Below, piece after piece: positions 16,987 through 25,623 of a DNA stretch of 64,000 nt. The stretch's first letter is position 1, and each line of letters opens with the position of its first letter. Origin of the DNA: Bradyrhizobium zhengyangense (GTDB lineage Bacteria; Pseudomonadota; Alphaproteobacteria; Rhizobiales; Xanthobacteraceae). The stretch is taken from NCBI RefSeq assembly GCF_022012435.1, contig NZ_JAKLUA010000011.1, positions 1 to 64,000 on the forward strand, given 5' to 3'. The translations under genes and the position numbers were made by a program. A model generated the notes under the pieces. That model ran no database searches. It saw only the letters and a list, made by a program, of their open reading frames with translations, and had not been told where the DNA came from.

Positions 16987-18399
16987 ATGACCTCTGTGTC
17001 GACCCCCCAGCAATCTGAGGCCCTCATCGGCCTAACGATGCGTTTCGCTGAGCACGTTGCTTTGCTCAAGTTCGAGGAAATTCCCGCTGACGTCAGCAAC
17101 AAGGCGAAGCTGATCCTGCGCGATGGCGTTGGTAATGAAATTGCTGCATCCGCTATCAGCGAGCCAGCAAATAAAGTCATCGAGCTTGTCAAAGAGTGGG
17201 CCGGCACGCCGCAGAGCACCATCATTGGCCATGGCATGAAAGTGCCGACGCCCAATGCTGCGCTCGTTAATGCGATGATGGGGCACGGAATCGAGCTGGA
17301 CGACGCGCATGGCTCTGGATTGATAAAGGCCGGTTCCGTTCTCGTTCCGGCAGCCTTTGCAATTTCGGAACTGTCGGGCGCTTCAGGTAAAGACGTCCTC
17401 ACGGCGGTTGTTGCAGGCTATGACGTGGCAATCCGAATCGCGAAAGCGATCAATCCCGGTCACCGCCAGCGCGGTTATCACACGACTGGAACCGTTTCAG
17501 CCATCGGTGCTGCTGCTATGTGCGCGAAGCTTCTGGGCTGCAATGCTGAACAGATCGCCTGGGCCATCGGATTGGCTTGCATGCAGTCGGCGGGCATTCA
17601 GTCATATCTCGACGATCCTTGCATGGCAAAACCCTTTAGCCCCGGTAAGTCCGCCTTTAACGGCGTTCTCGCGGCGATCATGGCGAGCCGCGGCTTCAGC
17701 GGTCCTAAGAAAGTGCTAGAGTCGCGCGAGGGCTTCTTGAATGCCTTCACGGACAGTGTCCGCCTCGACGACTTGCAAGACAACCTCGGCAAGCATTTCG
17801 CGATCATGGAAGTCGGATTCAAGCCACATGCGGCGTGCCGATATGCCCACGGCCCGATCGACCTCGCGCAGGATGCGTTCGCGCTCGACGGCGTGCGTCT
17901 CGACAATGTCGATCGTGTTACCGTTCATATGAGCGAGCTTGCGATTCGTCAGGCGTCAAAGCCAAAAGTTACCAACCTCAATGCGGCGATGGGCAGCACG
18001 CAATTTAGCATCGCGCTGGCGTTGGCCTCCGGAAAGAATGGCCTGAAGGAATATTGGGACGGCTACAAGCAGGCGGCTGTCCACGAGGGCATGGGGAAGA
18101 TCGAGTTGCAGAAGGAGGCGGCCTATGGACTGGGCGGACGTCAGGCTCAGATCGACATCGCGCTGAAGAACGGCAAAGTCGTGACTCGCAGCTCCCTCGA
18201 GCCGAAGGGTGAACCGTCCAATCCTCTCACCTCCGACGAGCTGGAAGCGAAGTTCTTGGCGATGACGACTATGGTGATCGAAGAGAAGCAAGCACGTCGA
18301 ATCAGCGACCTCATGATGTCGCTCGAAAAGCAACCCAAGGCCGATGTCGTTCCTCAAGCTGCCGTGGTGGATAATGGGCCGTCGCTTCGAGCAGCATAA
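16987..18399 (+). CDS. MmgE/PrpD-family protein
   Basis: This 470-residue protein starts at ATG 16987 with GGAG seven bases upstream; an in-frame TTG at 16972 is less likely. It shows the MmgE/PrpD pattern: VSNKAKLILRDGVGNEIAAS, NALVNAMMGHGIELDDAH-type segment near residues 95-115, GHRQRGYHTTGTVSAIGAAA and VGFKPHAACRYAHGPID. Characterised members include 2-methylcitrate dehydratase and related hydro-lyases or racemases acting on hydroxy polycarboxylates. It is the first gene of a three-gene operon with a PrpF homologue. The usual partner PrpC is absent, so the substrate is probably not 2-methylcitrate. Confidence 0.88.
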   Translation: MTSVSTPQQSEALIGLTMRFAEHVALLKFEEIPADVSNKAKLILRDGVGNEIAASAISEPANKVIELVKEWAGTPQSTIIGHGMKVPTPNAALVNAMMGHGIELDDAHGSGLIKAGSVLVPAAFAISELSGASGKDVLTAVVAGYDVAIRIAKAINPGHRQRGYHTTGTVSAIGAAAMCAKLLGCNAEQIAWAIGLACMQSAGIQSYLDDPCMAKPFSPGKSAFNGVLAAIMASRGFSGPKKVLESREGFLNAFTDSVRLDDLQDNLGKHFAIMEVGFKPHAACRYAHGPIDLAQDAFALDGVRLDNVDRVTVHMSELAIRQASKPKVTNLNAAMGSTQFSIALALASGKNGLKEYWDGYKQAAVHEGMGKIELQKEAAYGLGGRQAQIDIALKNGKVVTRSSLEPKGEPSNPLTSDELEAKFLAMTTMVIEEKQARRISDLMMSLEKQPKADVVPQAAVVDNGPSLRAA

Positions 18400-18418
18400 C
18401 GCAAACGTCGATCCGGTC

Positions 18419-19621
18419 ATGCCGTCCGCAATGAATGCGGGCGGCGGAGATCAAATCCCGATCCGCTGCACATTTATGCGCGGGGGATCCAGTCGGGGGG
18501 GCGTGTTCCTGGACGACGATCTGCCGCAGGATGAAGTCCAACGGGCTGCCGTCCTGCTCGCGGCGTATGGATCGCCGGACGACCGCCAGATCGATGGTAT
18601 CGGTGGCGCAGATCCACTGACCAGCAAGGCCGCCGTCGTGAAGTTGTCGTCGCGCCCGGATGCCGAGATCGAGTATACATTCTACCAAGTCGGCATTGAT
18701 AATCCTTCGGTTTCGACAGGTGGCAACTGCGGTAACATGCTTGCCGCGGTCGGGCCGTTCGCTATCCGTCGCGGTTTGATCGATGCGGTCGAGCCAGAAA
18801 CGATTGTGCGGATATATAACACCAATACTCGGCAGGTCGTGGTATCCCGCATTCCGGTTCGCGATGGTGAGCCGCTGTCAGACGGCGACTGCGCAATCGC
18901 CGGTGTGCCCGATACGGGGGCGCCGATCCGTTTAGATTTCGGCAATTGTGCCGGCGCCGTATCAGGCAAGCTATTGCCCACGGGGCGCGCTCGCGAAGCT
19001 ATATCGATCGATGGCAAGACCATTGAAGTGTCACTGATCGACGCGGCCACACCATTCGTTTTTGTCAACGCGGTCGATGTCGGGGCAGTCGGCACCGAGT
19101 CGCCGGACGCGCTACGCATCAACGAAATGCTAATGTCCCGCTTGGAGCAGGTTAGGGGATGGGCGGCTGTTAAACTCGGTCTGGTGACAGATCAAGCCGA
19201 GGCCCGCACCAAAAGCCCAAACATTCCGCGTGTAATAATGGTCTCGCCGCCGAGGTCCTATTCGGCTATTGGTGGCCATGAGGTCGCGGCATCGGACATC
19301 GATATCTGCGTTCGGCAGCTCGCCATGCAGCGCCCCCACAAGGCGCTCGCCGTCACCGGTGCGGTGTGTACCGCAGTGGCCTGCTCGGTCCCGAACTCGG
19401 TAGTTGCGGCAGCCATCGGCAAGCCGTTGCAGAACGTCCGACTTGGCCATCCGAGCGGCGTGCTGCGAGTAGCCTCGAGTATCGCTCAGGGAGCAAGTGG
19501 CCCGATCATCGAGAGCGCGCAAATCGAGCGTACGGCACGGATCATTATGGATGGGGCCGTGTATATTCGCCGACGGAAGTTTGAGGAGCTGGCCGCTGCT
19601 CTGGCCAGAAAGATAGCTTGA
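18419..19621 (+). CDS. PrpF-family isomerase (aconitate/oxalomesaconate type)
   Basis: This 400-residue protein has the PrpF pattern: IRCTFMRGGSSRGGVFLDDD, IDGIGGADPLTSKAAVVKLS, VSTGGNCGNMLAAVGPFAI and HPSGVLRVAS. Family members catalyse cis-trans or double-bond isomerisation of tricarboxylates such as 2-methylaconitate or 4-oxalomesaconate. The Cys of GGNCGN and the Lys of LTSKAA are conserved. The usual SKG after the first motif is SRG here. Start at 18419 is chosen because it falls 20 bases after the PrpD stop; a longer start at 18374 or 18344 overlapping PrpD is possible. Confidence 0.85.
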   Translation: MPSAMNAGGGDQIPIRCTFMRGGSSRGGVFLDDDLPQDEVQRAAVLLAAYGSPDDRQIDGIGGADPLTSKAAVVKLSSRPDAEIEYTFYQVGIDNPSVSTGGNCGNMLAAVGPFAIRRGLIDAVEPETIVRIYNTNTRQVVVSRIPVRDGEPLSDGDCAIAGVPDTGAPIRLDFGNCAGAVSGKLLPTGRAREAISIDGKTIEVSLIDAATPFVFVNAVDVGAVGTESPDALRINEMLMSRLEQVRGWAAVKLGLVTDQAEARTKSPNIPRVIMVSPPRSYSAIGGHEVAASDIDICVRQLAMQRPHKALAVTGAVCTAVACSVPNSVVAAAIGKPLQNVRLGHPSGVLRVASSIAQGASGPIIESAQIERTARIIMDGAVYIRRRKFEELAAALARKIA

Positions 19622-20415
19622 TGAGTGAGATGCAATCGCACGACGATGGCTTTGTTCCCCCCGCGCGCCAGGGGAAACCCCGCAAGCGAGGGATGACAGC
19701 GGTTATCGACTACGGTCCGGACGGCTTCGGTTGGACGGGAGAGCGAGGCGTGGCCGATCTGCTTGATTGCGCGGCCGAGTATATCGACTTCGCCAAGATC
19801 TATGCGATGAACGCACTGCTTTTGCCAAAACCGGTCGTGCAGCGGATCGTCAAACTGTACCGCGACTCGGGAGTGAACTGCTATTCAGGCGGCATTCTGT
19901 TCGAATATGCTTATCAGCGCAACGAAATCGATCGCTTCAGTAGTCATCTGTGTTCGATCGGCTTCACTTCTCTGGAGATTTCGGAAAATTACATCACGCT
20001 GAACGACAACGAGCGTCTTTCGTTCATCGAGCGCTTTCAGCGCCTTGGGCTTTCGGTTATCTACGAATTTGGGCGTAAGAACCCCGAGCAGCCGATGCGG
20101 ATGGAAGAACTTGAAGGTCTCGTCACTTCGTTAACCAATCGAGGCGTCGACCATATTATCGTGGAGCAGTCCGAGATAGACATGGCTGCAAAAAGCGCGC
20201 CCGATCTGCTCAAGGCGCTGGCGGCCGCGCCTTGGTTCGAACGAATTTTGATTGAGGCTGATCCGTACCGCTACCCAAAACAACATGTCGGCCTGCTGCA
20301 GGATTTCGGCCCGGATGTCAATCTTGCCAATATCGCGCCCGGGCAGGCCCTGAGACTGGAGGGTTTGCGTCGCGGGATAGGTCGCGCTGTCAATTATTCC
20401 ATTCTCGCCGAGTGA
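19621..20415 (+). CDS. ComA-family (phosphosulfolactate synthase-like) protein
   Basis: The ATG at 19621 overlaps the PrpF stop. The 264-residue protein matches the ComA family: KRGMTAVIDYGPDGFGW, LLDCAAEYIDFAKIYAM, NCYSGGILFEYAYQRNEIDR, GFTSLEISENYITL and DHIIVEQSEIDM, with ILIEADPYRYPKQHVGLL near the end. Archaeal ComA adds sulfite to phosphoenolpyruvate in coenzyme M synthesis, on a TIM barrel. Bacterial homologues such as this one lie in other contexts and their reaction is unknown. Here the operon partners PrpD and PrpF suggest a carboxylate substrate, possibly an aldol- or enol-type step. Confidence 0.8.
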   Translation: MSEMQSHDDGFVPPARQGKPRKRGMTAVIDYGPDGFGWTGERGVADLLDCAAEYIDFAKIYAMNALLLPKPVVQRIVKLYRDSGVNCYSGGILFEYAYQRNEIDRFSSHLCSIGFTSLEISENYITLNDNERLSFIERFQRLGLSVIYEFGRKNPEQPMRMEELEGLVTSLTNRGVDHIIVEQSEIDMAAKSAPDLLKALAAAPWFERILIEADPYRYPKQHVGLLQDFGPDVNLANIAPGQALRLEGLRRGIGRAVNYSILAE

Positions 20416-20807
20416 TACGCTTAAGTCACAGCATCACTGCGAACAAAGTTCAGCGACGGCAAATGCGGCGCGCAGGAAATTGACGTTGTTTGCAACGTAG
20501 GGCCGAGTCCTCGGCGCATGAAGGTGGCGACGTGCTCTATCGTCGCCGCCATTCCGTGCTCCACGCTTGAATGCGTTAGGCTTAGTCGCCAGCTCGGCAG
20601 ATCGCGCTGTGGTTATCTCCTTGCCAGCCAGGCTGTAGATCGTGTTATTGTCGGGTTTGGCCTCTCGCAGCATGCCGTCCACGATCTGACGTACGCACTC
20701 GGAATCTGCGGCGGCCAGCCGGTTTGACTGCGCGCGCAATGGGTGGCGGTCAGCTGCGGAACTTTTGCGAGTTCGTCCCCGTTTGCCAGATAGTGTGCTG
20801 GCCGTAC
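20416..20807. other. Gap between ComA-like gene and IS630 element
   Basis: A minus-strand frame contains peptide-like stretches (LAAADSECVRQIVDGMLREA, KPDNNTIYSLAGKEITTA) that might be the remnant of a protein cut by the IS630 insertion, but I recognise no family and see no clear start. Confidence 0.35.
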
Positions 20808-20828
20808 TAGTGTCTCTGCACAATTATT
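20808..20828 (+). repeat. Left target TA and terminal repeat of IS630 element
   Basis: TA at 20808-20809 is followed by GTGTCTCTGCACAATTATT (20810-20828). This matches the complement of 22242-22260 (GTGGCTCTGCACAGTGATT) at 16 of 19 positions. Confidence 0.85.
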
Positions 20829-21941
20829 ATGACTCTTTGGAAGTGTCGGGATAGGCGCGGCCCATTTTGGCGCGGGCCCTGTCTGTCGTGAACATCCATT
20901 TGATGCGGGAGCGTGCGGCATTCCTCTGGCGTTCCCAAATGGCGATTTCGCGGCGCAGCCGCTTGGGGTCATCGATCCTGCGATCGAGGCACTGTCCCCG
21001 CAAGACGCCGATCTCGATCTCGACCATGTTGAGCCAGCTTGCGCGTTTGGGGGTGTAGTGGAACTCGAGCCGCCGCAAGATCCGTCGGGCTTCGGCAGGC
21101 GGGAACGCCTGATAGAGGGCGCCGGCAGAATGAGTCGATAGATTGTCCTGGACGACCCGGATGGTCTCGGCGTCGGATAATGGATGTCGACGAGCTCGCG
21201 CATGCATTGGGCGTAGTCTTCTGCCGCGCGCCGCTCGGTGACTTTGACCTTGCGCCAGGGACGATGCACGTCAAGCAGGACGAAGAGACTGACCGTACCG
21301 TTGCGACGATACTCGTAATCGTAACGTTTGAGCCGCCCGGGCTCGGCCGGGATTGGCTAGCGCGCCTCGCCGATGAGCTGCACCGGGCTTTCATCGAAGC
21401 ACACCACCGGCCGCTCGGGATTGGACGGCTTGGCGTAAAGATCCAGCACGTCCTCCATGCGGGCGACGTATTCGCCATCGATCTGCGGAATGCACCACAT
21501 GTCCTTGCGCCAGGGTTTGAGGTCATTTTCGACCAGGCGCCGCCGAACCGTCTCGTGCGACAGGCTCTTGTGCTCGGTGAGCTTGACCAGCGCACCTGCC
21601 AGCAGCTTGAGCGTCCAGCGGGCACGGCCCTCCGGCGGACCGGCACAGGCGGTGGCCACCAGCAAGGCTTCTTCCTTGCCCGTGAGTTTGCGCTCCGCCC
21701 CGGGACGCGGCTCTTCGCTCAGCGCCCGCTCCAGATTGCGTTCCACGAAGCGTCGCTTAGTCCGGTACACGGTCGAGCCGCCCACGCCGACACTTCTGGC
21801 GATCTCCTCGTCGCCGACCCCGGCATCGGCAGCCAGCAAAATCTGCGCTCGCTTGAGCTTGCGGGACGCATGCTTGCCGCCGCTGAGCAGGGTCTTGAGT
21901 TCGGTGCGCTCGACTTGGCTGAGTTTCCTTGATCGAGGCAC
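20827..21941 (-). pseudogene. IS630-family transposase, nonsense mutation plus frameshift
   Basis: From a GTG at 21941 the protein reads RKLSQVERTELKTLLSGGKH, GVGGSTVYRTKRRFVE, then the first catalytic Asp in VVCFDESPVQLIGEAR. An in-frame TAG follows where a Gln codon is expected, after which the same frame continues PIPAEPGRLKRYDYEYRRNG. Near 21181-21186 a one-base deletion moves the rest to another frame: AETIRVVQDNLSTH (second Asp) and TPKRASWLNMVEIEIGVL (Glu). Catalytic residues are all still readable, so decay is recent. Confidence 0.85.
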
Positions 21942-21960
21942 GCACGTACAACTGAATCGG

Positions 21961-22218
21961 ATGGCCGGCGTGAGTCCTTCGGCAAAAACCTTCACGCCCA
22001 AACAGGGGCAATACCTTGCCTTCATCCACCTCTATACGCGGCTGCACCGCAGGGCCCCGGCGGAAACCGACATGCAAGAGTATTTTCGCGTCAGCCCGCC
22101 TTCGGTTCACCAGATGGTGCTGACTCTGGAACGAGCTGGCCTAATCAGACGGCAGCCAAGGATACCCCGCAGCATCGAGGTCCTCGTTGATCCCAAGAGC
22201 CTGCCGGAGCTAATCTGA
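21961..22218 (+). CDS. Small LexA/MarR-like winged-helix protein carried in IS630 element
   Basis: This intact 85-residue ORF reads FTPKQGQYLAFIHLYTRLHR, then APAETDMQEYFRVSPPSVHQ and MVLTLERAGLIRRQPRIPRS. This is a LexA-N/MarR-like winged helix-turn-helix with no effector domain. It starts 19 bases from the transposase GTG on the opposite strand, so the two genes share a very short divergent promoter, and it ends 24 bases before the right inverted-repeat arm (42 bases before the element's outer end). It may repress the transposase promoter; that is inference from the arrangement. I recall similar short proteins near IS630-type transposases but cannot confirm. Confidence 0.75.
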   Translation: MAGVSPSAKTFTPKQGQYLAFIHLYTRLHRRAPAETDMQEYFRVSPPSVHQMVLTLERAGLIRRQPRIPRSIEVLVDPKSLPELI

Positions 22219-22241
22219 CCGCCGGACGCGCAACACGTCAA

Positions 22242-22262
22242 AATCACTGTGCAGAGCCACTA
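22242..22262 (+). repeat. Right terminal repeat and target TA of IS630 element
   Basis: AATCACTGTGCAGAGCCAC (22242-22260) is the inverted partner of 20810-20828 and is followed by TA. Confidence 0.85.
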
Positions 22263-22454
22263 GACCTTCCGGCTTTTTGGCTTCTCGTCGCAATGAGACG
22301 CGCTTGATCTGCGAGATTTGAAGCGCAACATTCTGAACTCGTCGACATGGCGGGAGATGTAAAGCAATTTGGAAACCAGGACCAGCAACCAGCGTTTGAT
22401 ATCATGTGAGATCTCGATCATGCTTTGATCTGCGACGAATGGCGCAAGACGCTC

Positions 22455-22801
22455 TTAGAAGCCAGCTGCGCTCTGAGTTAGCTCAGCAAAAATTGTATCG
22501 TACGCTTCACATGACCAACCGAAGTTGCTTTCCGTTTTAACAATGGGAATGCCGATGGGAGCATATGCATTGTGCTGGCGCTTACTCACGCTGCCGTCAA
22601 GGGACAGGGCGAGGTCAGCGGTACCGCACTTTGGCCGATAGCCCGCGGCCCTCCCATGGCCGAAGCGGTTCGGTTTCTTTGCCAGGATATACGACAATGC
22701 AATAGGGCGCATGCACTAGACACCTTCGAGGTTTCGGCAACCCCCTTCCGCATTGATAATGATGCGAGCAGAGCCAGAAGCAGGATCGCCCGCTTGCTCA
22801 A
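22455..22801 (-). pseudogene. Possible frameshifted small secreted protein, unknown
   Basis: A minus-strand frame opening at TTG 22801, just after AGGAG, gives a signal-peptide-like SKRAILLLALLASLSMRKGV ending near VAET. A second frame from about 22710 gives a protein-like stretch (ILAKKPNRFGHGRAAGYRPK, KTESNFGWSCEAYDTIFAEL) ending at 22455. One base change near 22705-22712 would join them into about 115 residues. No family is recognised, and the evidence is only composition and the signal-like N-terminus. Confidence 0.25.
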
Positions 22802-23889
22802 CGCTCCTGTCGCTTCGCTGGCTGCGCAAGCACCCTTACAGATCCTGACCGCACTGATCGCCGACGTCTGCCTGTCCGGTTACACGGAAAGGAAGGACCT
22901 GCGCTTGCCGAGGACCGCACCAACCTGTCCGAGCCGGACTCAAAGCTGCACCAGCGATTTTAGGCAATCCACGACTACTCGGATTCGGAGTTCGTGAGGA
23001 GAACGTCGCGCCTTTCATGCCATAACGCCGGAGGACATTCAGCGGCGTCTATGCCAACGCGATGAAGGAAACCCACTGACCTTCCTACACCAACTAAGCG
23101 GCGCTGCTGTCGAGGTCGAACTTCACGACGGGAGCTCGCCGAACGTCGAACCGACACCTTCATCAACCTCGAGCTCAAGACGGTGGAGAATCCTGCTACT
23201 TCTCTGAATTGCAAGTCCAGGGCCAAGCCAATAGAGCAAATCTTCCTGGTATTTCCACGGCTTCCGCAACTTAAGCCGGACCAGGAGGCGGCGCAATCGC
23301 GCTTTGGCAGGTTTGTGAGCTTGCGGACCGGGTCGACGCCAGGATCGTGCTGTGGACCACGGGCGCGAACGTCTACCCCTACTATAAGCATCCGGCCTTA
23401 TGCAGCTGCACCATATGCCCTATGACCCAAGCATGGCGTATTTCCGCCGCGAGCCGATCGCGGCGGATGACAGGATGGTGGATCTGGGTGGCAGAAAGTC
23501 AAAAAGGCGCATCCATTCGGCAACCGGTAATCCTAATCGACTCAGCAGTCTTAGCTCTGGTCAGCCTCGAGACGATCCGAGTTCGCGACTTGCTCATGAT
23601 GGTGCGACGCATCTTCCAGCACGTATCGTGGTAGGGAGCTTTCATATCCTCGTGAACGCAGCGGACACTGTTCAGTTACACACCGCGCTGTCGCCGCAGA
23701 AGAAGAGAGCAAAACGGTCCCGTTCTAGGCCGCGCTCTTCTTGATCGATATCGATCATTGTAGCCGATGCTGCAAAGGGGACGTTGAGCTTCCGACCTAT
23801 GTCGTAATGCTTCGACCGCTAAGGGGACGCAAATCGATCGTCCGCCCTTTCTCAATCATTTCCTCCCGCCTGATTTTCTCAACCCCCCA
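22802..23889. other. Long stretch without a recognisable gene
   Basis: Frames on both strands are short and overlap one another. A few peptide-like pieces occur on the plus strand between about 23290 and 23500 (for example RIVLWTTGANVYPYYKHPAL, and HHMPYDPSMAYFRREPIAAD in another frame), which suggests a decayed gene, but I cannot name it. Confidence 0.4.
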
Positions 23890-23906
23890 TTGGCATGGGG
23901 CTTGCT
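23890..23906 (+). promoter_or_regulatory. Candidate sigma-54 (RpoN) promoter
   Basis: The sequence TTGGCATGGGGCTTGCT matches the -24/-12 consensus TTGGCACG-N4-TTGCW at all but one position, with exactly ten bases between the GG and GC pairs. It lies 44 bases upstream of the LuxR-domain gene. No clear enhancer-type NifA site (TGT-N10-ACA) was found upstream by eye. Confidence 0.5.
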
Positions 23907-23949
23907 GTCTCGGCATTGCGATCTGATCTTGATACGGAGCGCCTCAAAC

Positions 23950-24186
23950 ATGAGCCACGATACGTCAATAAAGCTATCCGAGCGCGAAAAACAATGCCTG
24001 CAGTTCGCGGCAGAAGGGAGATCGTCTTGGGCAATTGGGAGGGAACTGAAGATCAGCGAGAATACGGTCAATTATCATAAGAACGCCCTGCGAAAGCTTG
24101 CTACGAGGACCCGCGTCCAGGGTATCATCAAGGCGATACGCCTCAAGCTGATCCCAGATCCGTCGCAGGAAACGCGACGAGGATAA
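23950..24186 (+). CDS. Orphan LuxR-type helix-turn-helix protein
   Basis: This 78-residue ORF consists almost only of a LuxR/FixJ-type DNA-binding domain: KLSEREKQCLQFAAEGRSSW, AIGRELKISENTVNYHKNAL and RKLATRTRVQGIIKAIRLKL. No receiver or autoinducer domain precedes it in any frame. It could be a natural single-domain regulator or the surviving tail of a two-component response regulator. A sigma-54-like promoter just upstream favours a functional unit. An IS701 relic begins about 50 bases downstream on the other strand. Confidence 0.65.
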   Translation: MSHDTSIKLSEREKQCLQFAAEGRSSWAIGRELKISENTVNYHKNALRKLATRTRVQGIIKAIRLKLIPDPSQETRRG

Positions 24187-24234
24187 GGACTAGCGCGACG
24201 TCGAGCTTTTGCGACGTCCTCAAGTCCCGGGAAT

Positions 24235-25213
24235 GTGAACCTCCTCCGATCCCCTGAGGCACGTTGCTCGCCAATGAGCCAAGCTTCGTCGCCCGGGAGA
24301 TGCTGCTGACCCTTATCCCAAATCCGCTGAGGAGGGCCGTCGGCGGTGCGGACACGGAGAGCAGCAAAGCGGGCTGTCAGCCGACCTTTGGTCCCGCTGC
24401 GCCAGCTCACGGCTTTCCATTTGGCGCTGGCCAGCATTTGTTCTGCGCCAATCGACAAGATATCAGGCACGTGGTGCTTTCGTGGTTTCCCGCGGGCTTT
24501 GGTAATCGGCCAAATGAGCTTCACATCGACCGGGTACACTTTCAGGTGCCGAGGGATTCCGACAGCCCAGACCAGCCCGCGCTCTGTTAGCCCTAGTCGA
24601 AACGGTACGCTGAGACCGTATCCTGCACCGCCAGCACATATCCAAAGCGCACGTTGGCTGCTATCGCGCGGTCAATCTCGGCCAAAGCAATCTCCGGCTT
24701 GGACCGTGGCGTTCGATGTTCGACTGGCACGCGAGCGCGCTTCAAACGAGATACGTCGCTTGTCCAACTGTCAGGCAGAAAGAGACGTAACGCGACCATC
24801 ACGGGCACTTCGCCGCTCGCAAGCGTCAAAGACACCAGTGTCTGGCAATTTGCCGTTTTACCGAGTGCCGAGGCGTATTGAGCCCCAACACCGACCGAGC
24901 GCTCACCCTTCTTGGGAAGTGAGGTGTCATCAATAACCAGCACCGCAGCCCTGCCGCCGACAAGTCGATCCGCCTGGTTGAGCAACTCTGTCCCCAGCGG
25001 CGTCGCGTCCCAGACACCGTCCGCAATGAAATGGTGCAACTGGTCGTAGGTGCTGGTGGCAAGGCGTTCCGCCATCGGCTGAACGCTCTTACGATCGCCG
25101 GGACCGATCAATCCCGCAACATACAGAGGACACATCCGCTGCCGGGTCTTATGACCCAGCCGGTCCAAGAACGGCATCAACCAGCGTTCGAGTTCGTCTT
25201 CCCATCCTGGCAT
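24235..25213 (-). pseudogene. IS701-family transposase, frameshifted and 3'-truncated
   Basis: From ATG 25213 (behind GGAGGGC) the protein reads MPGWEDELERWLMPFLDRLG, MCPLYVAGLIGPGDRKSVQP and the catalytic AAVLVIDDTSLPKKGERSVG. Near 24645 two bases are missing in the segment for VLADAGYG; the continuation GLTERGLVWAVGIPRHLKVY, then PVDV, is in another frame. Homology ends near GEQRASGD at about 24240, so the C-terminal third, with the catalytic Glu, is lost. Confidence 0.8.
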
Positions 25214-25249
25214 GGTCAGCCCTCCAAGAGCCGACCACCCATGAATCAT

Positions 25250-25623
25250 TGAAAAATTGATTCGGGAATCTTGAGGGTTCTGTGAGGTCGCGTGGCAGGC
25301 GCGAGCCGCGCGCTCGGTCGTGGGTGCGACCTCATAGAAGCCGGATTGAACGAAGCTGCGGAGTTGTGGGCGCTATGGGAATAGTGCAGCGGGTGCGGCT
25401 GCGGGGAAGGCGCGCCTGTGGTCGCCGGGCGTCGGCGAGACGTTCATCGGATGTGAGCGGCCGGATTGATCGGGCCAAGGGCGCGATCCAGCGAGCGATT
25501 TGCTGCGCTGGGATGCGTGGCCGAACGATTGGCCGGGTGTTCGGAGACGAGTGCGGCCACGGCGACTTCGGACGTTGCCACCGCGAAGGTGATCACAGAA
25601 GAGGTGGATGGTGCAGGCGCTGG
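25250..25623. other. Region between IS701 and IS91-type genes
   Basis: It is very GC-rich and without a convincing gene. Part of it is probably the terminal region of the IS91-type element, whose exact end I cannot define because this family lacks terminal inverted repeats. Confidence 0.4.

Larger units (their letters stand above)
20810..22260 (-). mobile_element. IS630-family element with an internal winged-helix gene, 1451 bp
   Basis: 19-bp imperfect inverted repeats (20810-20828 and 22242-22260) are bounded by TA on both sides, the IS630/Tc1 target. Inside are a broken IS630 transposase on the minus strand and, divergent from it, an intact 85-codon winged-helix gene. Both genes lie between the repeats, so the small gene is part of the element. 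Confidence 0.85.
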
